DNA of 64,000 nt from CBDDBU01 sp965226045 (GCA_965226045.1 CBDDBU010000022.1:110793-174792), one strand, 5' to 3'. Counted from the stretch's first letter, positions 54,271 to 63,221 are shown. Made by a program: numbers and translations. The notes: generated by a model from the sequence alone, not told the origin.

Positions 54271-55148
54271 CCGGCGCGATCGAGTGCCGTTATTACGGCC
54301 GCGACTTCACCGCCGGGGAAATGGCGCTGCTGCGCGCGCTGATCGCCGGGCCGCCGCCGTTGAACCGCCATATGCTGTCGAAGGAGTTCTGCCGGCGCAT
54401 CGGCTGGTTCAAGCCCGACGGCGGCCTCAAGGACATGATGGCCAGGGTCGCCATGCTGGCCATGCACAGGGACGGCCTGATCGCCCTGCCGGCGCCGCAG
54501 GGACGGCAGAACCGGCCCGGGCCGATCGTCTTCGGGCCGGACACCGAAGCGCCGCTGTTCCCGGCCCCGACGACCCTCGACAAGGTCCGTCCGCTCGACC
54601 TGCGCCCCGTCGTGCGCGGCACCCGCCAGAGCAAGCTCTGGAACGAGTTCGTCGCCCGCTACCACTATCTCGGATACAAGACCCTGGTCGGCGCCCAGAT
54701 GCGCTACGCCGTCCACGACCGCGACGGCTGGCCGCTCGCCATGCTCGGCTTCTCCACCGCCGCGTGGAAGCTCGCCCCGCGCGACAACTTCATCGGATGG
54801 ACACGGCAACTGCGCGAGAAGAACCTTTCCTTCGTGGTCGACAACCCGAGATTCCTGATCCTGCCCTGGATCAATATCCCCAACCTGGGTTCGCACATCC
54901 TGGCCATCATCCGCCGGCGCCTGCCCGATGACTGGACCGAGCGCTACAACACCACGCCCGTGCTCATCGAGACCTTCGTCGAGACCCCGCGCTACACCGG
55001 CGCCGTTTACAGGGCCTCCGGCTGGACCCGCGTCGGGACCACCCAGGGGCGCGGGCGCTACGACCGGGACAGGCAGTCCGACAAGCCTAAAAAGGATGTC
55101 TGGCTCCGGCCCCTGCGACGGGATTGGAAACGCACCCTCAATCGCTAA
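54267..55148 (+). CDS. DUF4338 protein (DruA-like), coupled to the IS66 transposase
   Basis: 293 residues from a GTG that overlaps the transposase stop (GTGA, 54267-54270), implying translational coupling. N-terminal helical part (LNRHMLSKEFCRRIGWFKPD), then the DUF4338 core: LWNEFVARYHYLGYKTLVGA (HYLG motif), QMRYAVHDRDGWPLAMLGFS and FIGWTRQLREKNLSFVVDNP with RFLILPWINIPNLGSHILAI. The C-terminus ETFVETPRYTGAVYRASGW has the ETFV signature. DUF4338 is the DruA domain of Druantia defence and is also linked to transposons; here it is element cargo. Exact activity unknown. Confidence 0.85.
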   Translation: MTGAIECRYYGRDFTAGEMALLRALIAGPPPLNRHMLSKEFCRRIGWFKPDGGLKDMMARVAMLAMHRDGLIALPAPQGRQNRPGPIVFGPDTEAPLFPAPTTLDKVRPLDLRPVVRGTRQSKLWNEFVARYHYLGYKTLVGAQMRYAVHDRDGWPLAMLGFSTAAWKLAPRDNFIGWTRQLREKNLSFVVDNPRFLILPWINIPNLGSHILAIIRRRLPDDWTERYNTTPVLIETFVETPRYTGAVYRASGWTRVGTTQGRGRYDRDRQSDKPKKDVWLRPLRRDWKRTLNR

Positions 55149-55330
55149 AATCGGCCGGGGCGAATGGAAACGCCCGCGCTGATTCCACGGCCTGAACGAA
55201 CGCTTACGGTTGGGCTGTGGAACGGCGTGCAAAGTTGACCCCTGTTGAGGGGTGATCGGCGTCCAAATTTGACCCCCTGAGCCTGGCTAGTCCAAGTCAC
55301 CTCGTTTTTGGGCGGACGAGGTGGTGGGGG

Positions 55331-56842
55331 ATGTTGGTCGTGGAGACGATAGCGCGGATCCGGCGGGAGTATTTCGTCAAGGGGAAGCCGATCAAGGAGA
55401 TCGTGCGGGACGTGAAGGTCTCGCGCAACACGGTGCGCAAGGTGATCCGTTCGCAGGCGACGGCGTTCACCTACGACCGGCGGGTCCAGCCGATGCCGAA
55501 GCTGGGGCCGTGGACGGCCGAGCTGGAGCGGATGCTGGAGGCCAACGAGACCAAGTCGAAGCGGGAGCGGCTGACGCTGCTACGGATCTCCGAAGCCCTC
55601 GAGGGTCTGGGCTATGGCGGCGGCTACGACGCGGTGCGGCGCTACGCCAAGGCGTGGCGGTGGCGCCGTTCGGCATCGACGGCGCAGACCTATGTGCCGT
55701 TGGTGTTCTCGCCGGGCGAGGCCTATCAGTTCGACTGGAGCCACGAGTACGTGGTGCTGGCGGGGGTGACGACCAAGGTCAAGGTCGCGCACGTCCGGCT
55801 GTGCCACAGCCGAATGTTCTTCGTCCGCGCTTATCCGCGCGCGAGCCAGGAGATGGTGTTCGACGCCCACGACCGGGCATTCCGGCTGTTCCAGGGTGCC
55901 TGCCGGCGAGGCATCTACGACAACATGAAGACGGCGGTGCAGACCGTCCTCATCGGCAAGGAGCGCGCGTTCAACCGGCGCTTCGTGCAGATGTGTGGCC
56001 ACTACCTGGTCGAACCGACAGCATGCACGCCGGGAGCGGGATGGGAGAAGGGGCAGGTCGAGAACCAGGTCGGGATCATCCGCGGTCGGTTCTTCACCCC
56101 GCGGCTGCGCTTCAAGACCTACGACGAGCTCAACGCCTGGCTCTTGGACCAGTGCGTCGCCTACGCCCGGCGTCATCCCCACCCGGTGTTCAAGGACAGG
56201 ACTGTCTGGCAGGTGTTCGAGGACGAGCGTCCGTCCCTGGTCGGCTATCGCGGGCCGTTCGACGGCTTCCACGCGGTCCCGGCGTCGGTGTCGAAGACCT
56301 GCCTGGTGCGCTTCGACAGCAACAAGTACAGCGTGGCGGCGCGCGCCGTCGGCCGTCCGGTCGAGGTCCATGCCTACGCCGATCGCATCGTCATCCGCCA
56401 GGACGGCGAGATCGTCGCCGAGCATGCCCGGCGCTTCGGCCGCGACCAGACCGTCTATGACCCGTGGCACTACGTGCCCGTGCTGGCGAGGAAGCCCGGT
56501 GCGCTTCGTAACGGCGCGCCGTTCAAGGACTGGGCGCTGCCCGGCGCCCTGGGTCGCGTGCGCGTCCGGCTCGCCGGCCACGACGACGGCGACAGGCAGA
56601 TGGTCGAGATCCTCACCGCCGTGCTGGCGGATGGGCTGGCGGCGGTGGAGGCCGCCTGTGCCGAGGCGCTCGCTGGCGGCGTGTGCAGCGCCGACGTCGT
56701 GCTCAACATCCTCAATCGTCGGCGCCAGCCGTCCGAGACGGCGCCGATCCCGACGCCCGCGAACCTGCGTCTTCGCTTTGAGCCGGTGGCCGATTGCACC
56801 CGCTACGACCGCTTGAGGGGGGTCGGCCATGGAGCGCCATGA
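55331..56842 (+). CDS. istA: IS21 transposase IstA (type A, intact)
   Basis: 503 residues, reading through the position where copy 1 has a stop (TAC at 56471-56473). Helix-turn-helix IKEIVRDVKVSRNTVRKVIR, DDE core with YQFDWSHEYVVL, GIYDNMKTAVQTVLIG and EKGQVENQVGIIRGRFF, then the C-terminal IVIRQDGEIVAEHARRFGRD. Overlaps istB by 14 bases. Probably functional. Confidence 0.94.
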   Translation: MLVVETIARIRREYFVKGKPIKEIVRDVKVSRNTVRKVIRSQATAFTYDRRVQPMPKLGPWTAELERMLEANETKSKRERLTLLRISEALEGLGYGGGYDAVRRYAKAWRWRRSASTAQTYVPLVFSPGEAYQFDWSHEYVVLAGVTTKVKVAHVRLCHSRMFFVRAYPRASQEMVFDAHDRAFRLFQGACRRGIYDNMKTAVQTVLIGKERAFNRRFVQMCGHYLVEPTACTPGAGWEKGQVENQVGIIRGRFFTPRLRFKTYDELNAWLLDQCVAYARRHPHPVFKDRTVWQVFEDERPSLVGYRGPFDGFHAVPASVSKTCLVRFDSNKYSVAARAVGRPVEVHAYADRIVIRQDGEIVAEHARRFGRDQTVYDPWHYVPVLARKPGALRNGAPFKDWALPGALGRVRVRLAGHDDGDRQMVEILTAVLADGLAAVEAACAEALAGGVCSADVVLNILNRRRQPSETAPIPTPANLRLRFEPVADCTRYDRLRGVGHGAP

Positions 56843-57557
56843 GGTCCTGGAGATGATGGCCGCACTCAAGCTCGCCGGCATGCGCGACGCGTTCGACGAG
56901 GTGCTCGCCGACGGCCTCAAGCGCCAGCATCCGATGCAGCGAATCATCGGCGAGCTGTTGAAGGCCGAGATCGCCGACAAGCAGGCGCGATCCATCAAGT
57001 ACCAGATGAGTGGCGCCAAGCTGCCGCTGGCCAAGGAGCTGGCCGACTTCGACTTCACCGACACCCCGGTCAACGAGCCGCTGGTCCGCGAGTTGGCGGT
57101 CGGCGGCTTCCTGGCCAACCAGCGCAACGCCGTGCTGATCGGCGGCACCGGCACCGGCAAGAGCCATCTCGCCGTCGCCATCGCGCGGGCCTGCATCCGC
57201 GATGGCGCCCGGGGCCGCTTCTTCAACGTCGTCGACCTGGTCAACCGGCTCGAGGCCGAAGCCCGCGCCGGCCGCCAGGGCCGGCTCGCCGATCAGCTGG
57301 CCCGGCGCGACCTCGTCATCCTCGACGAGCTCGGCTACCTGCCCTTCGCCCAAACCGGAGGCCAGCTGCTGTTCCACCTCGTCAGCCGGCTCTACGAGCG
57401 CACCTCGATCATCGTCACCACCAACCTGACCTTCGGCGAATGGCCGTCCGTCTTCGGCGACGCCAAGATGACCACCGCGCTCCTCGATCGTCTGACGCAC
57501 CACTGCGAGATCATCGAGACCGGAAACGACTCCTGGCGCTTCAAGAATCGGTCCTAA
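56829..57557 (+). CDS. istB: IS21 helper ATPase IstB (type A, copy 2)
   Basis: 242 residues, same as at 15827. Walker A GGTGTGKSH, Walker B VILDELGYLPF. Start inside istA. Confidence 0.94.
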   Translation: MERHEVLEMMAALKLAGMRDAFDEVLADGLKRQHPMQRIIGELLKAEIADKQARSIKYQMSGAKLPLAKELADFDFTDTPVNEPLVRELAVGGFLANQRNAVLIGGTGTGKSHLAVAIARACIRDGARGRFFNVVDLVNRLEAEARAGRQGRLADQLARRDLVILDELGYLPFAQTGGQLLFHLVSRLYERTSIIVTTNLTFGEWPSVFGDAKMTTALLDRLTHHCEIIETGNDSWRFKNRS

Positions 57558-57591
57558 AGGCAACCGATCCACCTGCGGCCCGGTCGCCCAG

Positions 57592-57687
57592 GTGGGCCCA
57601 CAGGAACCTCCCACGCGCGGTCCGCCGCCAGCCGCGTGGTGGGCGCGTCGGCCCGCGCGCGGGCCCCTCCTATGGACTACCTGTACG
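57592..57687 (+). repeat. GC-rich inverted-repeat element downstream of istB (type A copy 2)
   Basis: As at 16590 with one difference seen (CCCACGCGCGG instead of CCCACACGCGG), which improves pairing. Confidence 0.6.
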
Positions 57688-57913
57688 ACCTCCGCCGTGC
57701 ATCCCCAAAGGGGTCAACATTGCACGCCGATAGGGGGTCAATGTTCAACGCCGATTGACACTCATCTTTCGGCCCTCCACGTCCAAGTGCCCAGCCTATT
57801 ACATTGTCGACATTATCGGTGGCTCCAGAAATCCCGTTTGCCCGGCGCCGCCGGTTTGGAATCGGTTTGAGGATTTATTGACAGCGGGAAGCGGTGTTGC
57901 CAAACCCACGCCG

Positions 57914-58196
57914 TCAGTCGTGGAGGGAAGCGAGCGCCTCAGCCTTGGACGGGTGGATCGCGATGACCTTGTCGAAACCGCTTGTCTCGAAGACCTCCCG
58001 GATCTGGTCGGACAGGGAGCAGAGTGCGAACTTGGCGTTCCGGTTGCCGAGGGATTTGGCGGTCAGGAGGATGGCGCGAAGACCAGCGCTGCTGATGTAG
58101 ATGAGCTTCTCGAAATCCATGATCACCGCTCGATCGCTTTCTTCGATCGCGGTTCTGATGGCCTCCTCAAACTCAGCGACATTGGAGCCGTCAATG
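57914..58196 (-). pseudogene. STAS-domain protein (anti-sigma factor antagonist-like), N-terminus lost
   Basis: The readable part is RIDGSNVAEFEEAIRTAIEE, then VIMDFEKLIYISSAGLRAIL and FALCSLSDQIREVFETSGFD to the stop at 57914. The DFxxLxYISSAGLR motif holds the phosphorylatable serine of SpoIIAA-type antagonists, so it could have bound an anti-sigma kinase. The first ~20 residues and the start are missing because the IS21 end at 58197 interrupts them. Confidence 0.75.
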
Positions 58197-58308
58197 CGTG
58201 AGAACGCCGGAGCAATAATCCCTCACTGAAGCGGCCGGAGAGTCTGGTTGCGCCGGAGCAAAATTCCGTCAGCGATAGCCCTTTGCATTTTGGAGCGAAG
58301 GGTGGGGG

Positions 58309-59808
58309 ATGAAGCGAGTGGAACTGTATGGGCGGGTTCGCCACGCGGTAATGATTGAGGGTCTGAGCCAACGCGAAGCGGCTCGTTGTTTTGGGATCGA
58401 CCCGCGCACGGTCCGGAAGATGTTGAGCTATTCGGCGCCACCGGGTTATGTCCGGACGCGGCCTCCGGTCCGCCCGAAGCTCGATCCGTTCATCGGTATT
58501 ATCGACCGTATCCTGGAAGAGGATAAGGATCGTCCGAAGAAGCAACGTCACACATCGAAGCGGATATTCGAGCGGCTGCGTGATGAGTACGGCTTTACGG
58601 GCAAGATCACCATTGTGAAGGACTACATCTGCGGTGTCCGACAGCGCCGGCGGGAGATGTTTGTTCCGCTGACGCATCCTCCCGGCCACGCCCAGGTTGA
58701 TTTTGGCGAGGCCCTGGCCGTCATCGGCGGCGTGGAACGCAAGATCCACTTCCTGGCGATGAGCCTACCCCACTCGGACGCCTGCTTTGTGAAGGCCTAT
58801 CCGGGGGAGACCACGGAGGCCTTCTGTGACGGCCATGTCTCGGGGTTCTCCTTCTTCGGCGGTGTGCCGCGCTCGATCCTTTATGACAACACCAGGATTG
58901 CGGTGGCCCGCATCCTCGGTGACGGCAAGCGTCAGCGGACACGTGTGTTCAGCGAGTTACGATCCCATTACCTGTTCGAGGACCGCTTTGGCCGCCCCGG
59001 CAAGGGGAACGACAAGGGCAAGGTCGAGGGGATCGTCGGCTATTGCCGCCGGAACTTCCTGGCGCCGATGCCAAGGTTCCGGAACTTCGATGATCTCAAC
59101 ACGCATCTTGAAGCCTGCTGCGCCAAGCGATGGGCGGAACAACTGCGTGGCCACGACCAGACGGTCGGCGACCGCCTGGAACGGGATCGTGCGGTTCTTC
59201 AGCGCCTTCCCGCAATCGCCTACGACGCCTGCGACAAGCGCCCGGGGCGGGTCAGTTCGCTGTCGCTGGTGCGCTATCGCGGCACCGATTACTCCGTCCC
59301 CACACGGTTCGGCCATTGCGAGGTGCTGGTCCGCGGCGATGTCCACGAGGTGGTCATCAGTTGCGCCGCAGAGGTGATTGCCAGGCACCCGCGTTCATAC
59401 GAGCAAGAGGACTTCGTCTTCGATCCGCTGCACTATCTGTCCTTGCTGGAGCAAAAGACCAACGCGCTGGATCAGGCGGCTCCCTTGGCCGGCTGGCTGT
59501 TGCCGCCGGTGTTCGGCGATCTCCGCCGCCTACTTGAAGCGCGGATGGGCAAAGCCGGGAAGCGGGAATACGTCCAGGTGCTGCGGCTAATCGAGAGCTT
59601 CTCCCTCGACGATGTTCGAGCCGCCATATCGGAGGCGCTGGAGCGCGGCGTGATCGGCTTCGATGCGGTCAAGCACCTGGTGCTGTGCCGGATCGAGAAG
59701 CGGCCGCCACGCTTGAACCTGCTGGCCCATCCCTATCTGCCGCGCGCCGAGGTGGCAACAACCTCGGCCCGCTCGTACATGGGGCTCCTGAAGGGGGCAG
59801 CGCCATGA
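58309..59808 (+). CDS. istA: IS21 transposase IstA (type B2)
   Basis: 499 residues from the ATG at 58309 (GGGGG upstream). REAARCFGIDPRTVRKMLSY helix-turn-helix; PPGHAQVDFGEALAVIGG, PRSILYDNTRIAVARILG and GNDKGKVEGIVGYCRRNF form the DDE core. Intact; overlaps istB by 4 bases (ATGA). Confidence 0.93.
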   Translation: MKRVELYGRVRHAVMIEGLSQREAARCFGIDPRTVRKMLSYSAPPGYVRTRPPVRPKLDPFIGIIDRILEEDKDRPKKQRHTSKRIFERLRDEYGFTGKITIVKDYICGVRQRRREMFVPLTHPPGHAQVDFGEALAVIGGVERKIHFLAMSLPHSDACFVKAYPGETTEAFCDGHVSGFSFFGGVPRSILYDNTRIAVARILGDGKRQRTRVFSELRSHYLFEDRFGRPGKGNDKGKVEGIVGYCRRNFLAPMPRFRNFDDLNTHLEACCAKRWAEQLRGHDQTVGDRLERDRAVLQRLPAIAYDACDKRPGRVSSLSLVRYRGTDYSVPTRFGHCEVLVRGDVHEVVISCAAEVIARHPRSYEQEDFVFDPLHYLSLLEQKTNALDQAAPLAGWLLPPVFGDLRRLLEARMGKAGKREYVQVLRLIESFSLDDVRAAISEALERGVIGFDAVKHLVLCRIEKRPPRLNLLAHPYLPRAEVATTSARSYMGLLKGAAP

Positions 59809-60569
59809 GCGATACGCCACAGCTCTTGCTGGCCCATCATCTGAAGGCCCTCAAGCTGCCGACCTTCCTACGGGAATACGACAAGCAGGCCCGCCAATGC
59901 GCTGCCGAGGGCGTCGATCATGTGCGTTACCTTGTTCGCCTGACCGAACTGGAGTTGATTGATCGGGAACGCCGAATGGTCGAGCGGCGGATCAGGATGG
60001 CCAAGTTCCCCGCCGTCAAAAGCTTGGACAGCTTCGACTTCAAAGCCATGCCATCGCTCAACAAGATGATGGTTCTGGAACTGGCGCGTTGTGAATACAT
60101 CGAGCGTCGTGAAAACGTCATCGCACTTGGCAATAGCGGCACCGGCAAAACCCATATCGCCCTCGGCCTCGGTCTGGCGGCTTGTCAGAAAGGCCTCACC
60201 GTCGGCTTTATCACGGCGGCGGCTTTGGTCCACGAGCTCATCGAGGCCAGGGACGAGAAGCGCCTGTTGCGGTTCCAGAAGCAGTTAGCAAAATACAAGC
60301 TGCTGATCATCGATGAGCTCGGCTTCGTGCCGCTTAGCAAAACCGGGGCCGAGTTGTTGTTCGAGGTGTTCAGCCAGCGTTACGAAGGCGGCTCCACCCT
60401 GGTGACCTCCAATCTACCGTTCGATGAGTGGACCGAGGTGTTCGGTTCCGAGCGCCTGACTGGGGCGTTGCTGGACCGGCTCACACACCACGTTCATATC
60501 CTGGAGATGAACGGCGACAGCTACCGTCTCAACCAGAGCCAAAAACGGCGGAAACCCCCAAAAACCTGA
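59805..60569 (+). CDS. istB: IS21 helper ATPase IstB (type B2)
   Basis: 254 residues from the ATG at 59805. LLLAHHLKALKLPTFLREYD, Walker A ALGNSGTGKTHIALGLGLAA, Walker B LLIIDELGFVPLSKTGAELL, TSNLPFDEWTEVFGSERLTG. An in-frame open extension upstream belongs to istA. Intact. Confidence 0.93.
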   Translation: MSDTPQLLLAHHLKALKLPTFLREYDKQARQCAAEGVDHVRYLVRLTELELIDRERRMVERRIRMAKFPAVKSLDSFDFKAMPSLNKMMVLELARCEYIERRENVIALGNSGTGKTHIALGLGLAACQKGLTVGFITAAALVHELIEARDEKRLLRFQKQLAKYKLLIIDELGFVPLSKTGAELLFEVFSQRYEGGSTLVTSNLPFDEWTEVFGSERLTGALLDRLTHHVHILEMNGDSYRLNQSQKRRKPPKT

Positions 60570-60592
60570 CAACCCAGCCCATGGTTGACCCG

Positions 60593-60690
60593 GTGGGCCC
60601 ACAGGCGCCTCCCGCGCTGCTTCGCTTCGCGTAACGCAAGCGCTACACGAAGCAGCGCGGGTCCCTCCTATGGACTACCGGGACAACCGC
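60593..60690 (+). repeat. Hairpin element downstream of istB (type B2)
   Basis: GTGGGCCCACAGGCGCCTCC, then a perfect 14-bp stem CCCGCGCTGCTTCG / CGAAGCAGCGCGGG enclosing a smaller GCG..CGC hairpin, then TCCCTCCTATGGACTACCGG. The clearest stem-loop of the five copies. Confidence 0.7.
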
Positions 60691-60766
60691 CAACGCTGGG
60701 CTGAATCGCATCAAGTGGTGCATTTTTACGCCGGCCAGTGATGTACTTTTACTCCGGCGTTGACAC

Positions 60767-60935
60767 CTGGACGACTATTCCCGCTACATCATTGCTTGGA
60801 AGCTCTGCACCAACATGACGGCGGACGATGTGACGGCAACACTGAAGTTGGCGCTAGAAGCCTCAGGCTGCAATCGCGCCAATGTCGTCCACAAGCCGAG
60901 GCTGCTCAGCGACAACGGCTCGTCCTATATCTCCG
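60767..60935 (+). pseudogene. IS3 OrfB (element a), first part
   Basis: Begins at the IS21 end: LDDYSRYIIAWKLCTNMTAD, then DVTATLKLALEASGCNRANV and PRLLSDNGSSYIS. The frame is cut at 60935 by a second IS3. It resumes at 63552 as GDLAEWLEDHGMDHV, giving an uninterrupted SYISGDLAEWL when the insert and one CCG are removed. The N-terminal third is missing. Confidence 0.88.
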
Positions 60936-60989
60936 TGGACTTGACCCGTTTTCGTGGACACCTGATCAGTTGGGAGAAAGGAGTCCACG

Positions 60990-61304
60990 ATGTCGAATAC
61001 GCGTCCGCCTTATGCAGCCGAGTTCCGCCAGCAGATGGTCGAGTTGGTCCGATCGGGCCGCTCGCCGGAGGAGCTGGCCCGGGAGTTCGAACCGTCCGCT
61101 CAGGCGATCCGCAATTGGATCAGCCAGGCCGATCGGAATGAAGGTCGAGGGTCCGATGGCCTGACCAGCGCCGAACGCGACGAGCTGCGCCGCCTCAGAC
61201 GTGAGAACCGCCAGCTGCGCCAAGAGCGAGAGATCCTTGCAAAAGCCGCGGCCTGGTTCGCTCGGGAGACCGGCTCGATCCCGTCAGGGTCTTCGAGTTC
61301 GTGA
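60990..61304 (+). CDS. IS3-family OrfA
   Basis: 104 residues with AAAGGAG before the ATG. Helix-turn-helix AAEFRQQMVELVRSGRSPEE, then LAREFEPSAQAIRNWISQAD, followed by a leucine-zipper-like stretch SAERDELRRLRRENRQLRQE and ILAKAAAWFARET. Intact. Its stop overlaps the orfB GTG (GTGA). Confidence 0.92.
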   Translation: MSNTRPPYAAEFRQQMVELVRSGRSPEELAREFEPSAQAIRNWISQADRNEGRGSDGLTSAERDELRRLRRENRQLRQEREILAKAAAWFARETGSIPSGSSSS

Positions 61305-61861
61305 GAGCCAATCGGGCCATGTATCCCGTCGCCACGATGTGCCGGCTGCTGGGGGTCTCGACCAGCGGGTACTACGCGTGGCATGGCCGAGCTCCATCGG
61401 CCCACGCCGACAGCGATGCGGCGCTGCTCGAGCGCATTCGAGAGATCCATCGCATCTCGCGGGAGACCTACGGCGCGCCACGAATCCATGCCGAGCTGAC
61501 TGCTCAAGGGCACGCTGTGAGCCGCAAGCGGATCGCAAGGCTGATGCGCAACGCCGGCCTGGCGGGGATCAGCCGGCGCAAGGGGACGCGGACCACGGTG
61601 CGTGATGCGCGTGCCCGGGCGGCGGCAGATCTGGTCGAGCGCAACTTCACCGCCGAAGCGCCCGATCAGCTATGGGTCGCCGATATCACGTACATCCCGA
61701 CCTGGGCAGGGTTCCTTTATCTCGCCGTCGTGCTGGATGTCTTCAGCCGGCGCGTGATCGGCTGGTCGATGGCCAACCACTTGCGCACCCGTCTCGTGCT
61801 CGATGCCCTCGACATGGCGCTCTGGCAACGCCGACCCGACGGTGTCGTCCATCACTCCGAT

Positions 61862-63221
61862 AGTGAGTATCTGCGGGCCGGTTCCCTCGGAGTGACCTGA
61901 CCCGCACAGCGACAGACGCATCTAGACTGATAGGGCCGGCCGTCCTTGGGTGGCTTGACCCACACTCAGATCGACCGAGATGTCATTCCCCGGACATGTC
62001 GGCCACCCGGGGGCAACCGGTTGAGGTTCCGACCTCGACCGACATCGTGACCTGATGAGAGCCCGGCCTTGGGCGCCCCGTCACTGTCGTGTCCGACATC
62101 GGCTGAGTTCGGAGCCAACCCCTCCACCCATCATAGACCAGGGGGCGGACATGGCGACGACAACAGCCGACAACATCCAGATCATCGGTGGCGTCGACAC
62201 CCACCAGGACCTGCACACCGCCGCCGTCGTGAGCCACGACGGAACGGTGCTTGGTACCGAATCGTTCTCCACCACCCGAGCCGGCTACCGGGCGATGCTT
62301 CGCTGGTTCCGCTCTCATGGCGAGCTGCTTCGTGTAGGAGTGGAATCCACCGGTACCTACGGAGCCGGCATCACCCGGCACCTGGCACTCTCGGTATCCC
62401 CGTGCTCGAGGTGACCGGGCCGGACCCAGCCAGCCGAAGAGCCAAGGGCAAGGACGACGCCCTGGATGCGATTTCCGCGGCCGAGGCGGCGCGCACAAGA
62501 CGCCGGGTCCAGGTGGCCAAAGACCGTTCCGGCAGCGTGGAAGCCCTGCGGGTGCTGCGAACAACGCGAAAGACGGCAATCAAGTGCCGCCGCGCGGCCC
62601 TGCAGCAACTCTACAACACCATCGTTGCCGCACCGGAGGAAGTGCGTGACCAGGTCCGCAACCTCACCCGCATGCAGCGCCTGCGTACCTGTGCGGCCTG
62701 GAGGCCGGACACGGTCGGCTATCGAGACCCGGTGGTCGCGACCAAGCTCTCCCTGAAGTCCCTCGCCCGCAGAATCCTCGACATCAACGACGAGATCGCT
62801 GAACTCGACCGGTTCATCGTCCCCTTGGTCGAGGAGCTCGCCCCCAGTCTGCTTGAGCTCGAAGGCGTGGGCACCGAGAACGCAGGCGCAGTAATGGTCG
62901 CCGTTGGGGATAACCCGGATCGGCTCCGCTCCGAGGCGAGCTTCGCCATGATGTGCGGCGTCTGCCCGATCCCCGCATCGAGTGGGAAGACGCAACGCCA
63001 CCGTCTCAACCGCGGAGGCAACCGCCAAGCCAACTCCGCCCTGCACATGGTCGTCGTGTGCCGAATGCGAACCGACGAGCGGACCCGAGCCTATGTCGCT
63101 CGCAGGACCCTGGAGGGGCTGTCCAAACGCGAGATCATGCGCTGCCTGAAGCGTTACGTGGCCCGCGAGATCTACCGCGTACTCACCGCCCCATCGAGTG
63201 CTTGACAAACATGAGAGCGTC
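61862..63221 (+). mobile_element. IS110-family element inserted in IS3 orfB
   Basis: Removing 61862-63221 restores the orfB motif exactly, which fixes both ends. No inverted repeats or target duplication, as usual for IS110. The 5' non-coding region (61862-62150) is long, as expected for the bridge-RNA-bearing left end of IS110 elements. Confidence 0.85.
62151..63205 (+). pseudogene. IS110-family transposase with one frameshift
   Basis: From the ATG at 62151: IQIIGGVDTHQDLHTAAVVS (first catalytic Asp), VGVESTGTYGAGITRHLAL. An extra TC near 62391-62394 shifts the frame; LGIPVLEVTGPDPASRRAKG and KDDALDAISAAEAA continue in the next frame, then the transposase-20 part EELAPSLLELEGVGTENAGA, FAMMCGVCPIPASSGKTQRH with the SSG serine and RLNRGGNRQANSALHMVVVC. 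It resembles actinobacterial IS110 transposases more than proteobacterial ones I know. Not functional as read. Confidence 0.85.

Larger units (their letters stand above)
51501..55207 (+). mobile_element. IS66-like element with long transposase and DUF4338 gene
   Basis: The left end (51503-51528) and right end (55182-55207) are perfect 26-bp inverted repeats starting GTAAGCGTTCGTTCAG, the GTAA start being typical of IS66. An 8-bp duplication GGTTGGGC is present at 51493-51500 and 55208-55215; two extra G bases lie on the left. About 3.7 kb, carrying a single very long transposase gene and a coupled DUF4338 gene, and lacking the usual tnpA/tnpB. Confidence 0.88.
55216..57760 (+). mobile_element. 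IS21-family element type A, copy 2 (intact)
   Basis: 2545 bp, the same as copy 1 at 14214 with about six differences. Same terminal repeats. It starts immediately after the 8-bp duplication of the IS66 element and shows no duplication of its own. Copies 1 and 2 are in direct orientation, 41 kb apart. Confidence 0.94.
58197..60765 (+). mobile_element. IS21-family element type B2
   Basis: Left end around 58197 reads GTGAGAACGCCGGAGCAATA; right end is the complement of TGTCAACGCCGGAGTAAAAG (to 60765). Inner repeats such as GCGCCGGAGCAAAA and GGCCGGCGTAAAAATG are present. Coding genes are intact and about 70-75% similar to type B. It separates a STAS gene on the left from an IS3 fragment on the right. 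Confidence 0.88.

Noticed and set aside
53586..55232. 548-residue minus-strand frame over the IS66/DUF4338 genes
   Set aside because: Antisense of coding sequence that is supported by catalytic motifs.
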